A stretch of 64,000 bases of DNA from Euborellia annulipes (taxonomy: Eukaryota; Arthropoda; Insecta; Dermaptera; Anisolabididae). Of the stretch, positions 44,069 through 55,432 are shown piece after piece (within the stretch, counting starts at the first letter, position 1; each line of letters starts with the position of its first letter). The DNA lies in contig JAKCPI010001564.1 in the NCBI GenBank assembly GCA_023213315.1, positions 1-64,000 on the forward strand, given 5' to 3'. The translations under genes and the position numbers were made by a program. The notes beneath the pieces were generated by a model. It ran no database searches, was not told the DNA's origin, and saw nothing but the letters and a program-made list of their open reading frames with translations.

Positions 44069-44244
44069 ACATATAATTAGTTATCTGAGATATAAGGAAA
44101 GTTTTGTGAAGTTAGCAACTTAATAAAAATTATTAAAAATTAAAATTAAAATTAATTAAAATAAATATTGCAATATTAAAAATTAAAATAATAAAATAAA
44201 CCTAATTAATTTTTTAACAAAAATTTAGAAATTTCTAAAAAAAA

Positions 44245-45242
44245 TCTGGTGTGACTGGCGCACAGCACACAACTTTCTCTTACCCTTCGGTAAGAGAAAG
44301 TTGTGCACTGTGCTGGTCACACCAGATTTTTGTGTCGAGATATATTTAGTTTTCCATAGCACCTTAGTTTCAAACTTGCATTTTAAATGTTGATTGCTTG
44401 AAATAAACTACGGTTATTTTTCAAAATTTTAATCTCATATTTGGACATTTTATACACAATATAGATTCGTAAATAAATACAAAATTTCATAAGAATTGGA
44501 AAAAAAAATTTTAAATGCGTAAAAAGTTCCAAAGGGGACCCCCTTGACCCCCTTTTGAATCGAAATTAACATACAAATCCCTATAGGAAATTAACATTGG
44601 TCAAATGCGAAGATAAGGTAGAAAAATTTAAAACGCGTAGAAAGAGAGAAGATAGTTTTGTGAGAGAGAGAGATATGTTTTCTCCGAAAAAAAAAATGGG
44701 CGTTTAAATAATAATTGATTTTTAATCTAATAAAAAGAAAAAGATTTAAATTCGGTTACCATGGCAACCATTTATTTCTCCTATCTTTCCTATGAAGCAC
44801 AAGAGTAAAGTGTGCTTCAAACAATTTTGAGGGCAAAACGAGAATATACATTTGAAAGAGCATCTAAAAAATAATTGATTTTTTGAATTTTAATCAAAAT
44901 CGTTAGAGCGAATTTTGAGAAAATCGAAAAAAACTGAAAAAGTACATCAGTAAAGTACTAGTACTTTTTGGCCGATTTTGATTAAAAGCTTATTTTGTCG
45001 GTCCCGGGGGGTGTTTAACTTAAATATAAAATTTCAGCCTCCTAGCTCAATTCCTTCATGCTTAAAATTGAACACACACACACACACACACAGACAGACA
45101 GACAGACCATGTCGCGAAAACCACTTTTTGGATTCAGGGGACCTCAAAACGTGAAGATCCATCAAAATCTCGACATCGAATTTTTGACATGAAACCAATA
45201 CTTTCTCTCTCTATATATTTCATATATAGGGTACGAGAAAGT
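44245..45242 (+). mobile_element. HP repeat, longest copy
   Basis: The perfect-looking hairpin TCTGGTGTGACTGGCGCACA with its inverse closes at about 44327. About 400 bp of extra internal sequence (CATTTTAAATGTTGATTGCT.., shared with the copy at 30471) precedes the X-box (44755-44768). The CA plus CAGA microsatellite is near 45073-45105. Ends TACGAGAAAGT. Confidence 0.85.
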
Positions 45243-45399
45243 AAAAAAATATAAAACAGGCTTGTGTTTCTTTGTTGAGCCTTATGCCGAACTTTGAGTC
45301 TTAGCTAGTTAACTACAAGCTGGACTCTTATTTAATCATATGATTAGCATAACTAGAAATGAAAAGACTCGAAAGTTATAGTCAATAATACAATAAAAA

Positions 45400-45986
45400 T
45401 CTGGTGTGATGGTCCCACAGCACACAACTTTCTTCCTTCGGCAAGAGAAAGTTGTGTGCTGTGCTTGTCACACCAGATTTTTTGTGACGACATATATTTA
45501 GTGTCCGACAGTAGTGTACATTTGAATTCAAGATGTAAAATTTAGAAAGACAAAAATTTATATTCTGTTACCAAGGCAACCTATCTCCTATCTTTCCTAT
45601 GAAGTTCAAGAGTAAAGTGGTCTTCAGAAGATTTCAATGGCAAAATGAGAATATAGATTTTAAAGAGGATCTAAAAAATAATTGATTTATGAATTTTAAT
45701 CAAAATCGTTGGAGCGAATTTTGAGAAAATGGAAAAAAACTGAAAAAGTACATCAGTAAAGTACTAGTACTTTTTGGCCGATTTTGTTTAAAAGCTTATT
45801 TTCACGCCTCAGGGAGGTGCCTAACTTAAATATAAAAATTCAACCCTCTAGCTCATTTCCTTCATAGTCAAAAATGTCCACACACACACTCACAGACCAA
45901 TTTGCGGGACCCACTTTTTTGGACTCAGAGGACCTCTCAAAACATGAATATCCATCAAAATCTCGACATCGAATTTTTGACATGAT
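45400..45986 (+). mobile_element. HP repeat, 3'-truncated
   Basis: Hairpin TCTGGTGTGATGGTCCCACA to CACACCAGA (45477), X-box variant GTTACCAAGGCAAC (45567-45580), CACTCACAGACC, CTCGACATCGAATTTTTGAC. The final GGTAAGAGAAAGT is missing. Confidence 0.8.
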
Positions 45987-47069
45987 CAAAAAGCAAAAAA
46001 AATATTCAGTGAATGAAAGAAATTTTGCACGACGACCTCAAACAGGTATTCTTAAACCTTTCAATTCATCAAATTTTTGGGTGTTACAATAAAGTTAGAT
46101 AAGATTTCTTTAAACAAATATTGATTTTTCTATTATAAATTTATAATGACCCTTAGAGCGGTGTTTTGATTTAAGTAATTCGCTTCTAGTTTAATTTAAT
46201 CATATTAGCTACCAATTAATTTATTAGCAAAAAAAAAAACTAAATTATTTCTCACGCATGCCTAATGAATATGAGATAGAACGTGTTTTGTGGTTAAATT
46301 GATATTGGATACTGTTAGTTTCAACAAAATTTGATACTCATATTAAAATATTGTTATCTGAGAAGTAGTTCTACTTTTAACCAAATTTCATAATCAGAAT
46401 TTGAAAAATTTACTAATATTACTTACTCTCTATTGGGGAAATAAATTTGTTTTTTTTTTTACACAAGTTAGGCAACCCTTTTGATATATGTTAATGGATA
46501 AATTCTTTCAAAGCTCTTTTAGACAAAGCTGGACAGAGACAGTTCCAGCATTTGTTTAAAGGGGAGGGGATAGGGAAGACGGAGAAGCAGTGGCACATTT
46601 AAAAAGAAGACGGTAACAATGATTTATTATATTTTAATTCCCGATTCAAATTAGCATTATAAAGTACTTTTGTATAAATAAAATCTTAATTATTTATTTA
46701 TTTCCAATTTACGAACAATTTTCTCCATCAAATTTTTTCGTGAATAGGGGGGAGGGGGGCCCTTGGGATTATTAGTGTAACTAAGTTGCTCTCTAGACGA
46801 ATTCTAGAGAAATCAATTGAAAAGTATTAGTAAAATGGGATGTTTAACTTCTAAAAGCAAACGAATATTATCCTGTTCTTTTTAATTTTTTATTTAAATA
46901 AATTAAATAGCCTATCTTATATTAATTTTAATTTTTTAGCGTCTATCTCGTACAAATATTAACACCGCTACCTAATATTTTACTTAAGGCCAAGTTATCA
47001 ACTTACTTATTTAATTGATCAAATATATATTTATTGATAAATTGTTGAGTTTGATGGCTGTAGGTATTC
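45987..47069. other. AT-rich sequence, nothing recognised
   Basis: GGAGGGGGGCCC at about 46751 is an isolated GC run. No gene is supported. Confidence 0.4.
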
Positions 47070-47221
47070 AATTAGGAGAGGTCGGGAGCCTTCCTGTTTG
47101 ACAATTCTGCTTGCCCTGAAGATGAGTGCGACTAGCGCTCGAAACGTCGGCGACAAGATATAACGTTTTTTATTTTTACTTGGCTGCTGTGTACCGGGAA
47201 GGCTCCCGTCCTCTCCTAATT
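47070..47221. mobile_element. Short foldback with hammerhead-like core
   Basis: AATTAGGAGAGG-CGGGAGCC at the left and GGCTCCCG-CCTCTCCTAATT at the right form 25-bp arms. Between them is CTGAAGA (47116-47122), stem GAGTGC/GCGCTC with a GACTA loop, and GAAAC (47141-47145), then GTCGGCGACA. The core boxes and helix II are intact. Helix III could only form weakly (ACGT..ACGT). Confidence 0.7.
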
Positions 47222-47437
47222 ATATATTTATTTATTTATTTATTTTTGTATTTACGTATGTGAATAATATAATATAATAATATGCTGAAGATGGCGTTTT
47301 TTTTTCTAAAAAACACTCACACTTTTTTCCCATTCACACTCACACTCACACAGTCTTTTCGACAACTTAGGCCATATAAGACTTTTTACGATACTCAGTA
47401 TTTTAGTAATTATCTATTAGGGGTCCGGGCATTCTTA
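47222..47437. repeat. (TTTA)n and CACTCACA simple sequence
   Basis: TTTATTTATTTATTTATTT at 47227-47245 and CACACTCACACTCACACAG at 47334-47352. Confidence 0.6.
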
Positions 47438-47696
47438 TTTGAACCCTGTTACGCATTAGTGTGTCAAGCGCCAGCTACCAAGTTTTGAGAAAATTAATAT
47501 TAAAGTTTTTTGTTTTGATTAGATTATATATAATTTTTTTTGTCAATTGTGCAAGTACATTAAATATAAATTTTTTAAGGACATATTTCATAAAAAAAAA
47601 TACTATTAATTATAGCATTTGAAACAATATTCCGTGCTTAACTTAATTTTTAAAATTTTTGGCGCTTGACACACTAATGCATAACAGGGTCCATTT
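47438..47696. mobile_element. MITE with ~36-bp inverted repeats
   Basis: ACCCTGTTACGCATTAGTGT, GTCAAGCGCCA at the left; TGGCGCTTGACACACTAATG, CATAACAGGGT at the right. About 260 bp with an AT-rich interior and no ORF. Confidence 0.8.
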
Positions 47697-48415
47697 AAGC
47701 CATTTGTTACTAAAGATGGTTTAATATAGTATGGCTTTATTATTTGAAATTTTCTTGCAACACGTATACTGTATATCAATTTTTATTATTTTTTCCCTTC
47801 TCTTTCAATATCAACTGAGATTATCAATCATTACTAAAATTTAAAATTAAGTTTTAATTAAATTTTTTCTAAACTATCTTGAATTTCATTTCCATCAATC
47901 TGACTGAGTCCAAATGCAATTAATCTAATCAACTTTAAGGAGGATGTTAGAGATTTAACCACGGAAATTAAATGAAGGGCTACAAGTTTAAATTATGGAT
48001 ATTTTATATAATTCTCTTTTCAACAGAGAAAACATTTCTAAAAATTAGCAACGGTAAGAAAAGATGAAATTAAACTAATCCTTTTCGGCCCTTATATCTT
48101 GTATTGATACAAAAAAATTGTCATAAAATCGGCTGTAGAAAAATAAGTTCTTCTATCCATTTTGACTTTGCGTGTTTGTCTCATAGAAGAATATGAAATT
48201 GATCGATTTTTTTCGTGAATACTCAAATGGAAAGAGGTCCGTAGTTAGATGAATAACCCGTATCCAATCTACTAATCTAATGAAAGCTTTATGTAAAAAT
48301 CATTTTAAAATATAAGGGTGTAAATGAACTTAAAAATGTGAAAACTGTCATCATAATTTAAGTCTTTATTTGGATAAAAGCTAAATAAAATTAAAAAAAA
48401 TTTCCTGATATAGTG
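47697..48415. other. AT-rich sequence, nothing recognised
   Basis: No feature supported. Confidence 0.4.
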
Positions 48416-48633
48416 AGGTTGTATTTATATGTGGAGTTTCACGGGGGTATAAGAGTAAAAAAAACAACAAATGTAGATTACACTCTATATATTTCGGCTT
48501 ATTATCAAAAAAAAATTTTTTTTTTTTTGTTGTCTGTAACTCCTGAAGATGAACCCGAAATATATCGAGTATAATCTATATTTGTTGTTTTTACTCCTAT
48601 ACCCCCGTGAAACGCCACATATAAATACAACCT
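48416..48633. mobile_element. Foldback element, ~90-bp arms
   Basis: AGGTTGTATTTATATGTGG.. to ..CCACATATAAATACAACCT, including CACGGGGGTATA in each arm. The right arm has CTGAAGA (48543-48549) followed after 7 nt by GAAA, so the hammerhead-like boxes are present but helix II is lost. Confidence 0.8.
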
Positions 48634-48957
48634 AGAAACAAATGACCGAGAATCAACATCTCTCGGAAATTATCCCGAATTATCATGGCAATTTTTTTGT
48701 TCTTTTCTCTAACTAAGGCCACTATTTAATTAAAATATCTTCTAAAGAAAGTTGTCCACCGACTTCTCGACACGTTCAATCTTCGCAACCAATTGTAAAT
48801 TGTAATCAAATTATTATCTAAATAATGTCTTTCTGTCTGTAAACTCTAAATTTCAGCCACCAGTAGATCCATTAGAATTTTATGGGTGAGGTGTCATTAA
48901 ATAGATGTTGATCTGTAGTGGTGCAACATGTATTTTAATTTGAAGAGAAGTTGCTGT
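48634..48957. other. Non-repetitive AT-rich spacer
   Basis: No feature supported. Confidence 0.4.
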
Positions 48958-49313
48958 TAATGTTATGGAATGGAAAAGAGCAAGCACAGGTGCAGCAAAT
49001 AAAAAGAGCCTTTGGATGCCAAATGCCGAAAAGGAGACGTTTCGGACAAAATTTTATTAAAATTTTATTATCTTATAGACTCTCACGAAACATTGACACT
49101 CGCCTGATTTTATAAAAAAATATACATGTGCACAAATTCGTGCCGCAACAACAATAACAACTTGGTGCATAATTATTATAGTTTATAAGCCAACGAGGAC
49201 TGAGGATGGACAAATAAAATTTTGTCCGAAACGTCTTCTTTTTCGGCATTAGGCATCCAAAGGCTTTCTTTATTTGCTGCACCTGTACTTGCTCTTTTCC
49301 ATTCCACAACATG
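48958..49313. mobile_element. Foldback element with hammerhead-like core
   Basis: The left arm (48958-49056) and right arm (49205-49313) are inverted (GGAATGGAAAAGAGCAAG, GTGCAGCAAATAAA, TGCCGAAAA). The right arm contains CTGAGGA (49200-49206), stem GGACAAA/TTTGTCC, GAAAC (49228-49232) and GTC. The left arm has the inverse of GAAAC and half the stem. The minus-strand 90-codon frame that overlaps it is the element itself. Confidence 0.8.
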
Positions 49314-49494
49314 TATTTTGTTTTAATTTTAATTAATAAATGCAATAATTATGGGGAAAACAGAGACGCCGCCCTCAAAAATTATAATTTTAATAGAATT
49401 TATTAATCCTCCACAGCAAAAATGCGCTTTAGTCAATGACAGTTGTTTTAAATATCGATCCTGTATTTACTGCCGCCATGGGTGGCACATCAAG

Positions 49495-50115
49495 CTTTCT
49501 CTTACCTATATATGTTAATATATAGAAAGTATTCATGTCAGAAAATTTGATGTCGAGATTTTGATGGATATACAGGCTTGAGGCCAAAAAAGTGGTTTTC
49601 GCAACATGGTTTGTCTGTGTGTGTATCTGTCTGTGAACAAAATATCTCAAGAAAGAAAAGAGTTAGAAGATTGAAATTTTATATTTATGTAAGTTACCCC
49701 CTGGGACTTGACTCGAAGCTTTTAAGCAAAATCGGCCATAAAATACTAGTACTTTACTGGTGTACTTTATCAGTTTTTTTCGATTTACTCAAAATTCGCT
49801 CCAACGATTTGGTTTAAAATTAGTAAATCAATTATTTTTTAGATGCTCTTTAAAATCTATATTCTCATTTTGCCTTTGAAATCTTTTGAAGTACACTTTA
49901 CTCTTGTACTTCTTAAGAAAGATAGGAAAAATAGTTGTAATGGTAACAAAATATAAATATTTTCCATATTTACAAATTTTCCAACTTGAATTCAAATGTA
50001 CCGTACTGTTGGAAACTAAATATATGTCGACACAAAAAAATCTGGTGTGACAAGCACAAAACACAACTTTCGATTACCGAAGACAAAGAAAGTTGTGTGC
50101 GACCAGTCACACCAG
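49495..50115 (-). mobile_element. HP repeat copy, minus orientation
   Basis: The plus-strand order is the reverse: CTTTCTCTTACC, TTTGATGTCGAGATTTTGAT, AAATACTAGTACTTTACTGG, then the hairpin AATCTGGTGTGACAAGCACA to GACCAGTCACACCAGA. The X-box position is degraded (GTTGTAATGGTAAC). Confidence 0.85.
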
Positions 50116-50977
50116 ATTTTTTATTAATCTTTTCGGTATCTTAGGCTATATAGACTTTCACTTTCTTTTTATAAATATAGAGATATAATATTTTATAGAA
50201 AATTAAATAAATTTTTTGTGATGGGTTAAATTTATTTATATTTTCTCATGATTTATTTTTTGTGTCAGCCGGTGCGGGTCGTACCCCCTACTCCCCCCTA
50301 ACTGCGTCACTGACCAATAATAATAATTTCAAATTAAGATTATAGTATAAAATCATATATAAAAATATTTGCCATGAGAATAAAAGTTGACCTATATCCC
50401 TGCACACCTTATGTCAACAATCTAAAGGCATAATAGAAATGAATTTATTACCATATCTAAAATTAAATCAAAATTGTATATATTTAAATGAATAGATGAA
50501 GAATTACAGTACGTCAATAAAGATTTTTTTTTTATTTAGCCCTAATAGTACACCTAGGAAATCAAAATATAAACAGCACCTATTCTTAAGACAAGACCTC
50601 TATGAAAAAACTTTTTATCTGATTAAAAAAATAACTTTTAAATTTAATTCTGTATTGATTTTATTAAAGCTTGTGTAGTTTATAGAGATATATAAAAAAA
50701 AAAAAGTCAGGTAGGCTAGTAAAAGAAAAAGAAATCGATCCGTAAAATTCTTCATCCTATTCCTCTCTTGTTGATGTTGTTCAAACTGTTGCTATGCGAC
50801 AACGTCATGAATTATTTATTTCACGGTAAAATATATAAATTTAATTAAAAATTGCAATGCATTTAGAATAGTAATATTGAAAAACAATTATTAAAGTGTG
50901 ATTTTAAGTTAATAGGATTAATACCAAAGCAATGAGTATTTAAATAAACCGGATGAACCGATTTAGATTAAAAGATA
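50116..50977. other. AT-rich; one hAT-like end
   Basis: 50267-50312 holds CAGCCGGTGCGGGTCGTACC..GCGTCACTG, possibly the two ends of a tiny or collapsed hAT MITE. The rest is unremarkable. Confidence 0.4.
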
Positions 50978-51282
50978 AAAAAGAATATAAAAGCTGGATT
51001 AGAGTAAGTTGAAGCCTTTGGAGACGGAAAAGTGTAATCCAAATAAATTGTTAAAATCAATCACTAGCCAGTTAAAAATTAAAGCGGTCGGTTTGAAAAT
51101 ATGTTAAATGACAATCAAAGAATGAACATTTTATGGTGGAAAAAATGAGAGCCCCTAGAGATTAGACAAATCCTATTTAATTTAATCTATAATTTCCAAT
51201 TCCTTTAGTTGTTGATGGACACAATTCATCTCCTAGCAACCATTATTTAGAGACCCAGTTCGCAACAAATCAATTATGCAAA
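50978..51282 (+). repeat. Direct duplication, copy 1 (~305 bp)
   Basis: From AAAAAAGAATATAAAAGCTG to CAACAAATCAATTATGCAAA. It is repeated almost exactly at 51815-52117 with only a few differences (AAGC/AGGC, GAATGAAC/GAATAAC, CAAATCCTATT/CAAATTATT). The two copies bracket an HP fragment. Confidence 0.95.
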
Positions 51283-51288
51283 AAAAAG

Positions 51289-51636
51289 ATTTAAATTCGG
51301 TTACCATGGCAACCATTTATTTCTCCTATCTTTCCTATGAAGCACAAGAGTAAAGTGTGCTTCAAACAATTTTGAGGGCAAAACGAGAATATACATTTGA
51401 AAGAGCATCTAAAAAATAATTGATTTTTGAATTTTAATCAAAATCGTTAGAGCGAATTTTGAGAAAATCGAAAAAAACTGAAAAAGTACATCAGTAAAGT
51501 ACTAGTACTTTTTGGCCGATTTTGATTAAAAGCTTATTTTGTCGGTCCCGGGGGTGTTTAACTTAAATATAAAATTTCAGCCTCCTAGCTCAATTCCTTC
51601 ATGCTTAAAATTGAACACACACACACACACACACAC

Positions 51637-51678
<42 letters not shown>

Positions 51679-51813
51679 CATGTCGCGAAAACCACTTTTT
51701 GGATTCAGGGGACCTCAAAACGTGAAGATCCATCAAAATCTCGACATCGAATTTTTGACATGAAACCAATACTTTCTCTCTCTATATATTTCATATATAG
51801 GGTACGAGAAAGT
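51289..51813 (+). mobile_element. 5'-truncated HP repeat between duplicated flanks
   Basis: Starts at GATTTAAATTCGGTTACCAT and ends GGGTACGAGAAAGT. It is nearly identical to the 3' half of the copy at 44245-45242 (from about 44742), including the same start. X-box at 51300-51313. Confidence 0.85.
51615..51678 (+). repeat. (CA)n(CAGA)n microsatellite
   Basis: About 11 CA units followed by about 10 CAGA units, inside the HP copy. It is the longest CAGA tract of the family here. Confidence 0.95.
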
Positions 51814-51814
51814 A

Positions 51815-52117
51815 AAAAAAGAATATAAAGGCTGGATTAGAGTAAGTTGAAGCCTTTGGAGACGGAAAAGTGTAATCCAAATAAATTGTTAAAATCAATC
51901 ACTAGCCAGTTAAAAATTAAAGCGGTCGGTTTGAAAATATGTTAAATGACAATCAAAGAATAACATTTTATGGTGGAAAAAATGAGAGCCCCTAGAGATT
52001 AGACAAATTATTTAATTTAATCTATAATTTCCAATTCCTTTAGTTGTTGATGGACACAATTCATCTCCTAGCAACCATTATTTAGAGACCCAGTTCGCAA
52101 CAAATCAATTATGCAAA
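51815..52117 (+). repeat. Direct duplication, copy 2 (~303 bp)
   Basis: See the copy at 50978-51282. This copy continues into unique sequence on the right, towards the start exon at 52199-52270, while copy 1 continues into unique sequence on the left. Confidence 0.95.
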
Positions 52118-52198
52118 TTTACTTTCTTTATTGAAAAAAAAATATATATATTTAAGAGCATAAATTATATGAAACCTGTTAAATGAGAAAATCTTTAC

Positions 52199-52270
52199 CT
52201 TTTCGTCAAGTCCAACAAGACGATGGTTCTTGGAAAAGAAGACCAATCGACCAATTCTCTCATACGACAT
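52199..52270 (-). CDS. Possible first coding exon (24 codons)
   Basis: On the minus strand AATAATGTCGTATGAGAG starts a 24-codon frame, MSYERIGRLVFFSKNHRL then VGLDEK. It ends exactly at a consensus donor, GAAAAG|GTAAAG. Composition is coding-like compared with the AT-rich sides. The start is chosen because an A-rich leader precedes the ATG and there is no acceptor between it and the promoter-like block at about 52.85-53.0 kb. The exon ends in phase 0, as required to join the exon at 10307-10044 or an unseen one. The protein is not recognised. Confidence 0.55.
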
Positions 52271-53010
52271 TATTATTTTTTTTTTTTTAATTAAAAATAA
52301 AAATCACTTTAAAAGTGCTTGAATATAAAAGATATGAATAATGAATGATACTATGAAATAATTAAATTCATCAGAATATCATTAACTTATTAAATAAAAT
52401 TACTCGATTATTATAATTCTAAAAGTAACTAGTAATTAAACTATCAAAAGATATAATTATTAAATAAAAACAAACATATAATTATAGATTATTATAAATC
52501 GCGAATAATTTTTTGGAAAAACTGTAGTTTAGGAAAATTGTTTTACTGATTATAATAAATATTAATTAACTTACTTGAGATACATGTTGGTGATATTATA
52601 GTTTGTCATCATTGAAATAAAAGAAAAAGAAGTTAAATATATTCTGACAATTAAACACAAAATAAATATGATAAAATAAATCACATTCACTTAAATAAAA
52701 TTCACTCAGGGAAAATAAAAAAAAAAGAAAAGGTTACAAATAAAAAAGGAAAAGTAAGCGATAAAGAAAAAGAGAGAATATGAGAGGTGAAGTGAATGGT
52801 TTCCTCTTAAATGCACCGATTGAATGAATGAAGAATCCAAGTGGACTGCATGCATGCTAGGCTAGGAGTAGGGAGGGCAGATAGGGGATAGGGGATAGGG
52901 GCTCCCTCTCTCCCTTCTACTACCCTTCTCCTACTTTACTCAAGCCCTCTTTGCCTCTTACTTTTCTTACGTGAGATTTTATATATCAATATTATTTTTA
53001 GTGGCGGATA
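52271..53010 (-). promoter_or_regulatory. Presumed 5' leader and promoter region
   Basis: In minus-strand order: CT/GA-rich block (52880-52960, with GGGATAGGGGATAGGGG on the plus strand), CATGCATGCAGTCC, GGTGCATTTAAGAGG, then pyrimidine-rich sequence and an A-rich leader to the ATG at 52270. No TATA box at a convincing spacing. Inferred from position only. Confidence 0.3.
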
Positions 53011-53150
53011 ATCCTGTAAAATGAGAGGGGTTCGAAGATGTTAAGACAACTAACCCTCTACAAATTGGATTCCACTGAAAATTCTCCCTTAATTAATAAA
53101 AAAAGGTTTTGCATAATCTTAAAAATAAATTGGTGAAGAGCATCAAAAAA

Positions 53151-53390
53151 TATAAATACTGTACAACGTTTCGACACTTATTCTACAGTCGTTTTCAAGT
53201 ACTGTGCACTGGCTCCGACTCAAGCGAACTAACCTATAAGAGACCAGGTTAGTTTAATACTGTGAAGCGCCACGGCTCGAACGAACTAACCTCTCTAAGG
53301 GTTCGGGTTAGTTCACTCGAGTCGGAGCAAGTGCAGAGTACTTGAAAATGACTGCAGAATAAGCAGTCTAAACGTTGTACAGTATTTATA
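53151..53390. mobile_element. Foldback element, ~85-bp arms
   Basis: TATAAATACTGTACAACGTT at the left is inverted at the right end. The arms include CAGTC-TTTTCAAGTACT and CGAACTAACCT. Read inward, each arm has CTTGAAAA-GACTG..CAGTC-AAACG, a degraded version of the hairpin-plus-GAAACG unit of the other foldbacks. Confidence 0.8.
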
Positions 53391-53459
53391 GATTTATAAA
53401 AATATATTATATTAATACAAATGTAGTCTATAATTAAAAACTCCCATTATATTAATAAA

Positions 53460-53965
53460 TAAAAACCCCAAAAGATTTAATAAAGGATCAAAAAATTTTA
53501 AATATGGCCTATGCAAAAATAAATCGAGATAATCCACGTGAGAATTTTACAAATAAATTGAAGAATAACATTAAAAAAAAAAATATATATATATGCAAAA
53601 ATAATTAGGCACAGTGTGAGTGAGAATAAAATAAATAATAAATAAATATGCGAAGAACTTCAAAAATTCTAAATATATGGAAAATAAATTGGGACAGGGC
53701 GTCCAAAAATTCTATAAATACGATACATAATAATAAATCGGGGCAGGATGAACGAGAATTTCAAAATAAAATCAGCGTAAAGCGTCAGAGAACTATAAAA
53801 ATAAATAGGCGCAGAGCACCCGAAAATTTTAAATACATACAAAAATAAATCGGGACGGGTTAACAAGGATTTCAAAAATAAATCAGCGCAGAGCCCCCAA
53901 AAATTTTAAATAGGAACATAAAAAATTAGCGTCCGAGAATGTCAAAAATAAAAGGTGGTAAATAA
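53460..53965 (+). repeat. Degenerate tandem repeat, ~40-50-bp unit
   Basis: AAAAATAAAT-GG-CAG-G-GTCC..AAAAATTTTAAATA recurs about ten times with drift (AAATAAATCGGGACGGG, AAATAAATAGGCGCAGAG, AAATAAATCAGCGCAGAG). It reads as two alternating half-units. The short ORFs on both strands here are products of the repeat. Confidence 0.7.
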
Positions 53966-54801
53966 ATAGGTGGCTAGTATTGCATAAATTTTAGAAAGAT
54001 AGTAACCTTAAATGCCAACTCTAATGTATTTTTGATTAATTGCTCTTTAGCTACTCTAAAGAGGATCAATTTGTTAATTTCTAGAGAGATTCAATCATTT
54101 CGAACGCATGGGCCGCAACTAATCAAACTAATCACGAAAGATCTGGGTAATTAACCAATCATACATGTAAGCAACGACGGTTGCCTAATCAAACGGCGAT
54201 CATCACTACTAATGAGCTCTGAAGAGGTTTTAAATATATTTTCAATAAATTCATTAAATTAATTTGCTAGATCAATGCCTAAAGACAAAAAATAATCCTA
54301 GTCAAATTGTATTGTATTCAAAGGGCTTCGCGTTTTAGAAATTTTTTCCAACGGATAATCATTATGTTTTGTGCACAATGATTATCATTCATCCAAGTTG
54401 AAAGTCCAATTATTTTTCTCTTGTTCTAACGAAAAATAAAAGAGAGTTCACGCATTCACATATACAACTGGTCGGGCTATTCATTCTTTGCTCCCTTCTT
54501 CCTTTTTAAGCTTAACTACCCTAGAGACAAAAAAAAGGTTCAGAGCTAAAAGCGGACTTCTTAATCAGCAACTTACTTTCCTATTTATAAAAAAACATTT
54601 ATATTGAAATTGAGAGATCTCAGTGAAAATGCAAACCCTAATTCTAGATGATCAATTAACAATGTATTAATTAATTATTTCGATATGTGAATCCATAAAA
54701 AATAGAATTAATTAATCTTTTCATGAATTCAATAGTAGCTACTAGTAACCGTTGGCTCTAGTTGAAACATAACGATTTAATCAGGTAAACTAAATAAAAA
54801 A
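53966..54801. other. AT-rich sequence, nothing recognised
   Basis: No feature supported. Confidence 0.4.
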
Positions 54802-55411
54802 TCTGGTGTGACTGGCGCACTGCACACAACTTTCTCTAACCTTCGGTAATCGAAAGTTGTGTTCTGTGCTTGTCAAACCAGATTTTGTGTCGACATGTAT
54901 TTAGTTTCCGACAGTATGGTACATTCGATTTTCTAGATGTGAAATTTATATGTGAAAATATATTTATATTATACCATGGCAACCATTCCTCCTATCTTTT
55001 CTATGGAGTACAAGAGTAAAGTGGTCTTCAGAAGATTTCAATGGCAAAATGAGAATATACATTTTAAAGAGCATCTAAAAAATAATTGATTTTTGAATTT
55101 TAAAAAAATCGTTGGAGCGAATTTTGAGAAAATCGAAAAAAACTGAAAAAGTGCATCAGTAAAGTACTAGTACTCTTTGGCCGATTTTGTTCAAAAGCTT
55201 CGTGTCACGTCCCATGGGGGTGCCTAACTAACTTAAATATAAAATTTCAACCTCCGTGCTCTTTTCGTTCTTGAGATATTTTGTTCACATACACACTGAC
55301 AGACACTCACACAGACACACAGTTAGACCATGTCGTGAAAACCACTTTTTTGGATTCAGGGGACCTCAAAACTTGTATTTCCGTCAAAATCTCGAAATCG
55401 AATTTTTGATG
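54802..55411 (+). mobile_element. HP repeat, 3'-truncated
   Basis: Hairpin TCTGGTGTGACTGGCGCACT to AAACCAGA (about 54884), X-box variant ATACCATGGCAAC (54971-54983), AAAGTACTAGTACTCTTTGG, ACACTGACAGACACTC, ends near ATCGAATTTTTGATG. Confidence 0.8.
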
Positions 55412-55432
55412 TTTCATTAGAATTTGACGAAT

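Noticed and set aside
49073..49345. 90-codon minus-strand ORF
   Set aside because: It is the right half of a foldback element; the frame is not kept in the left arm.
49578..49817. 79-codon plus-strand frame
   Set aside because: Antisense read of a minus-oriented HP copy.
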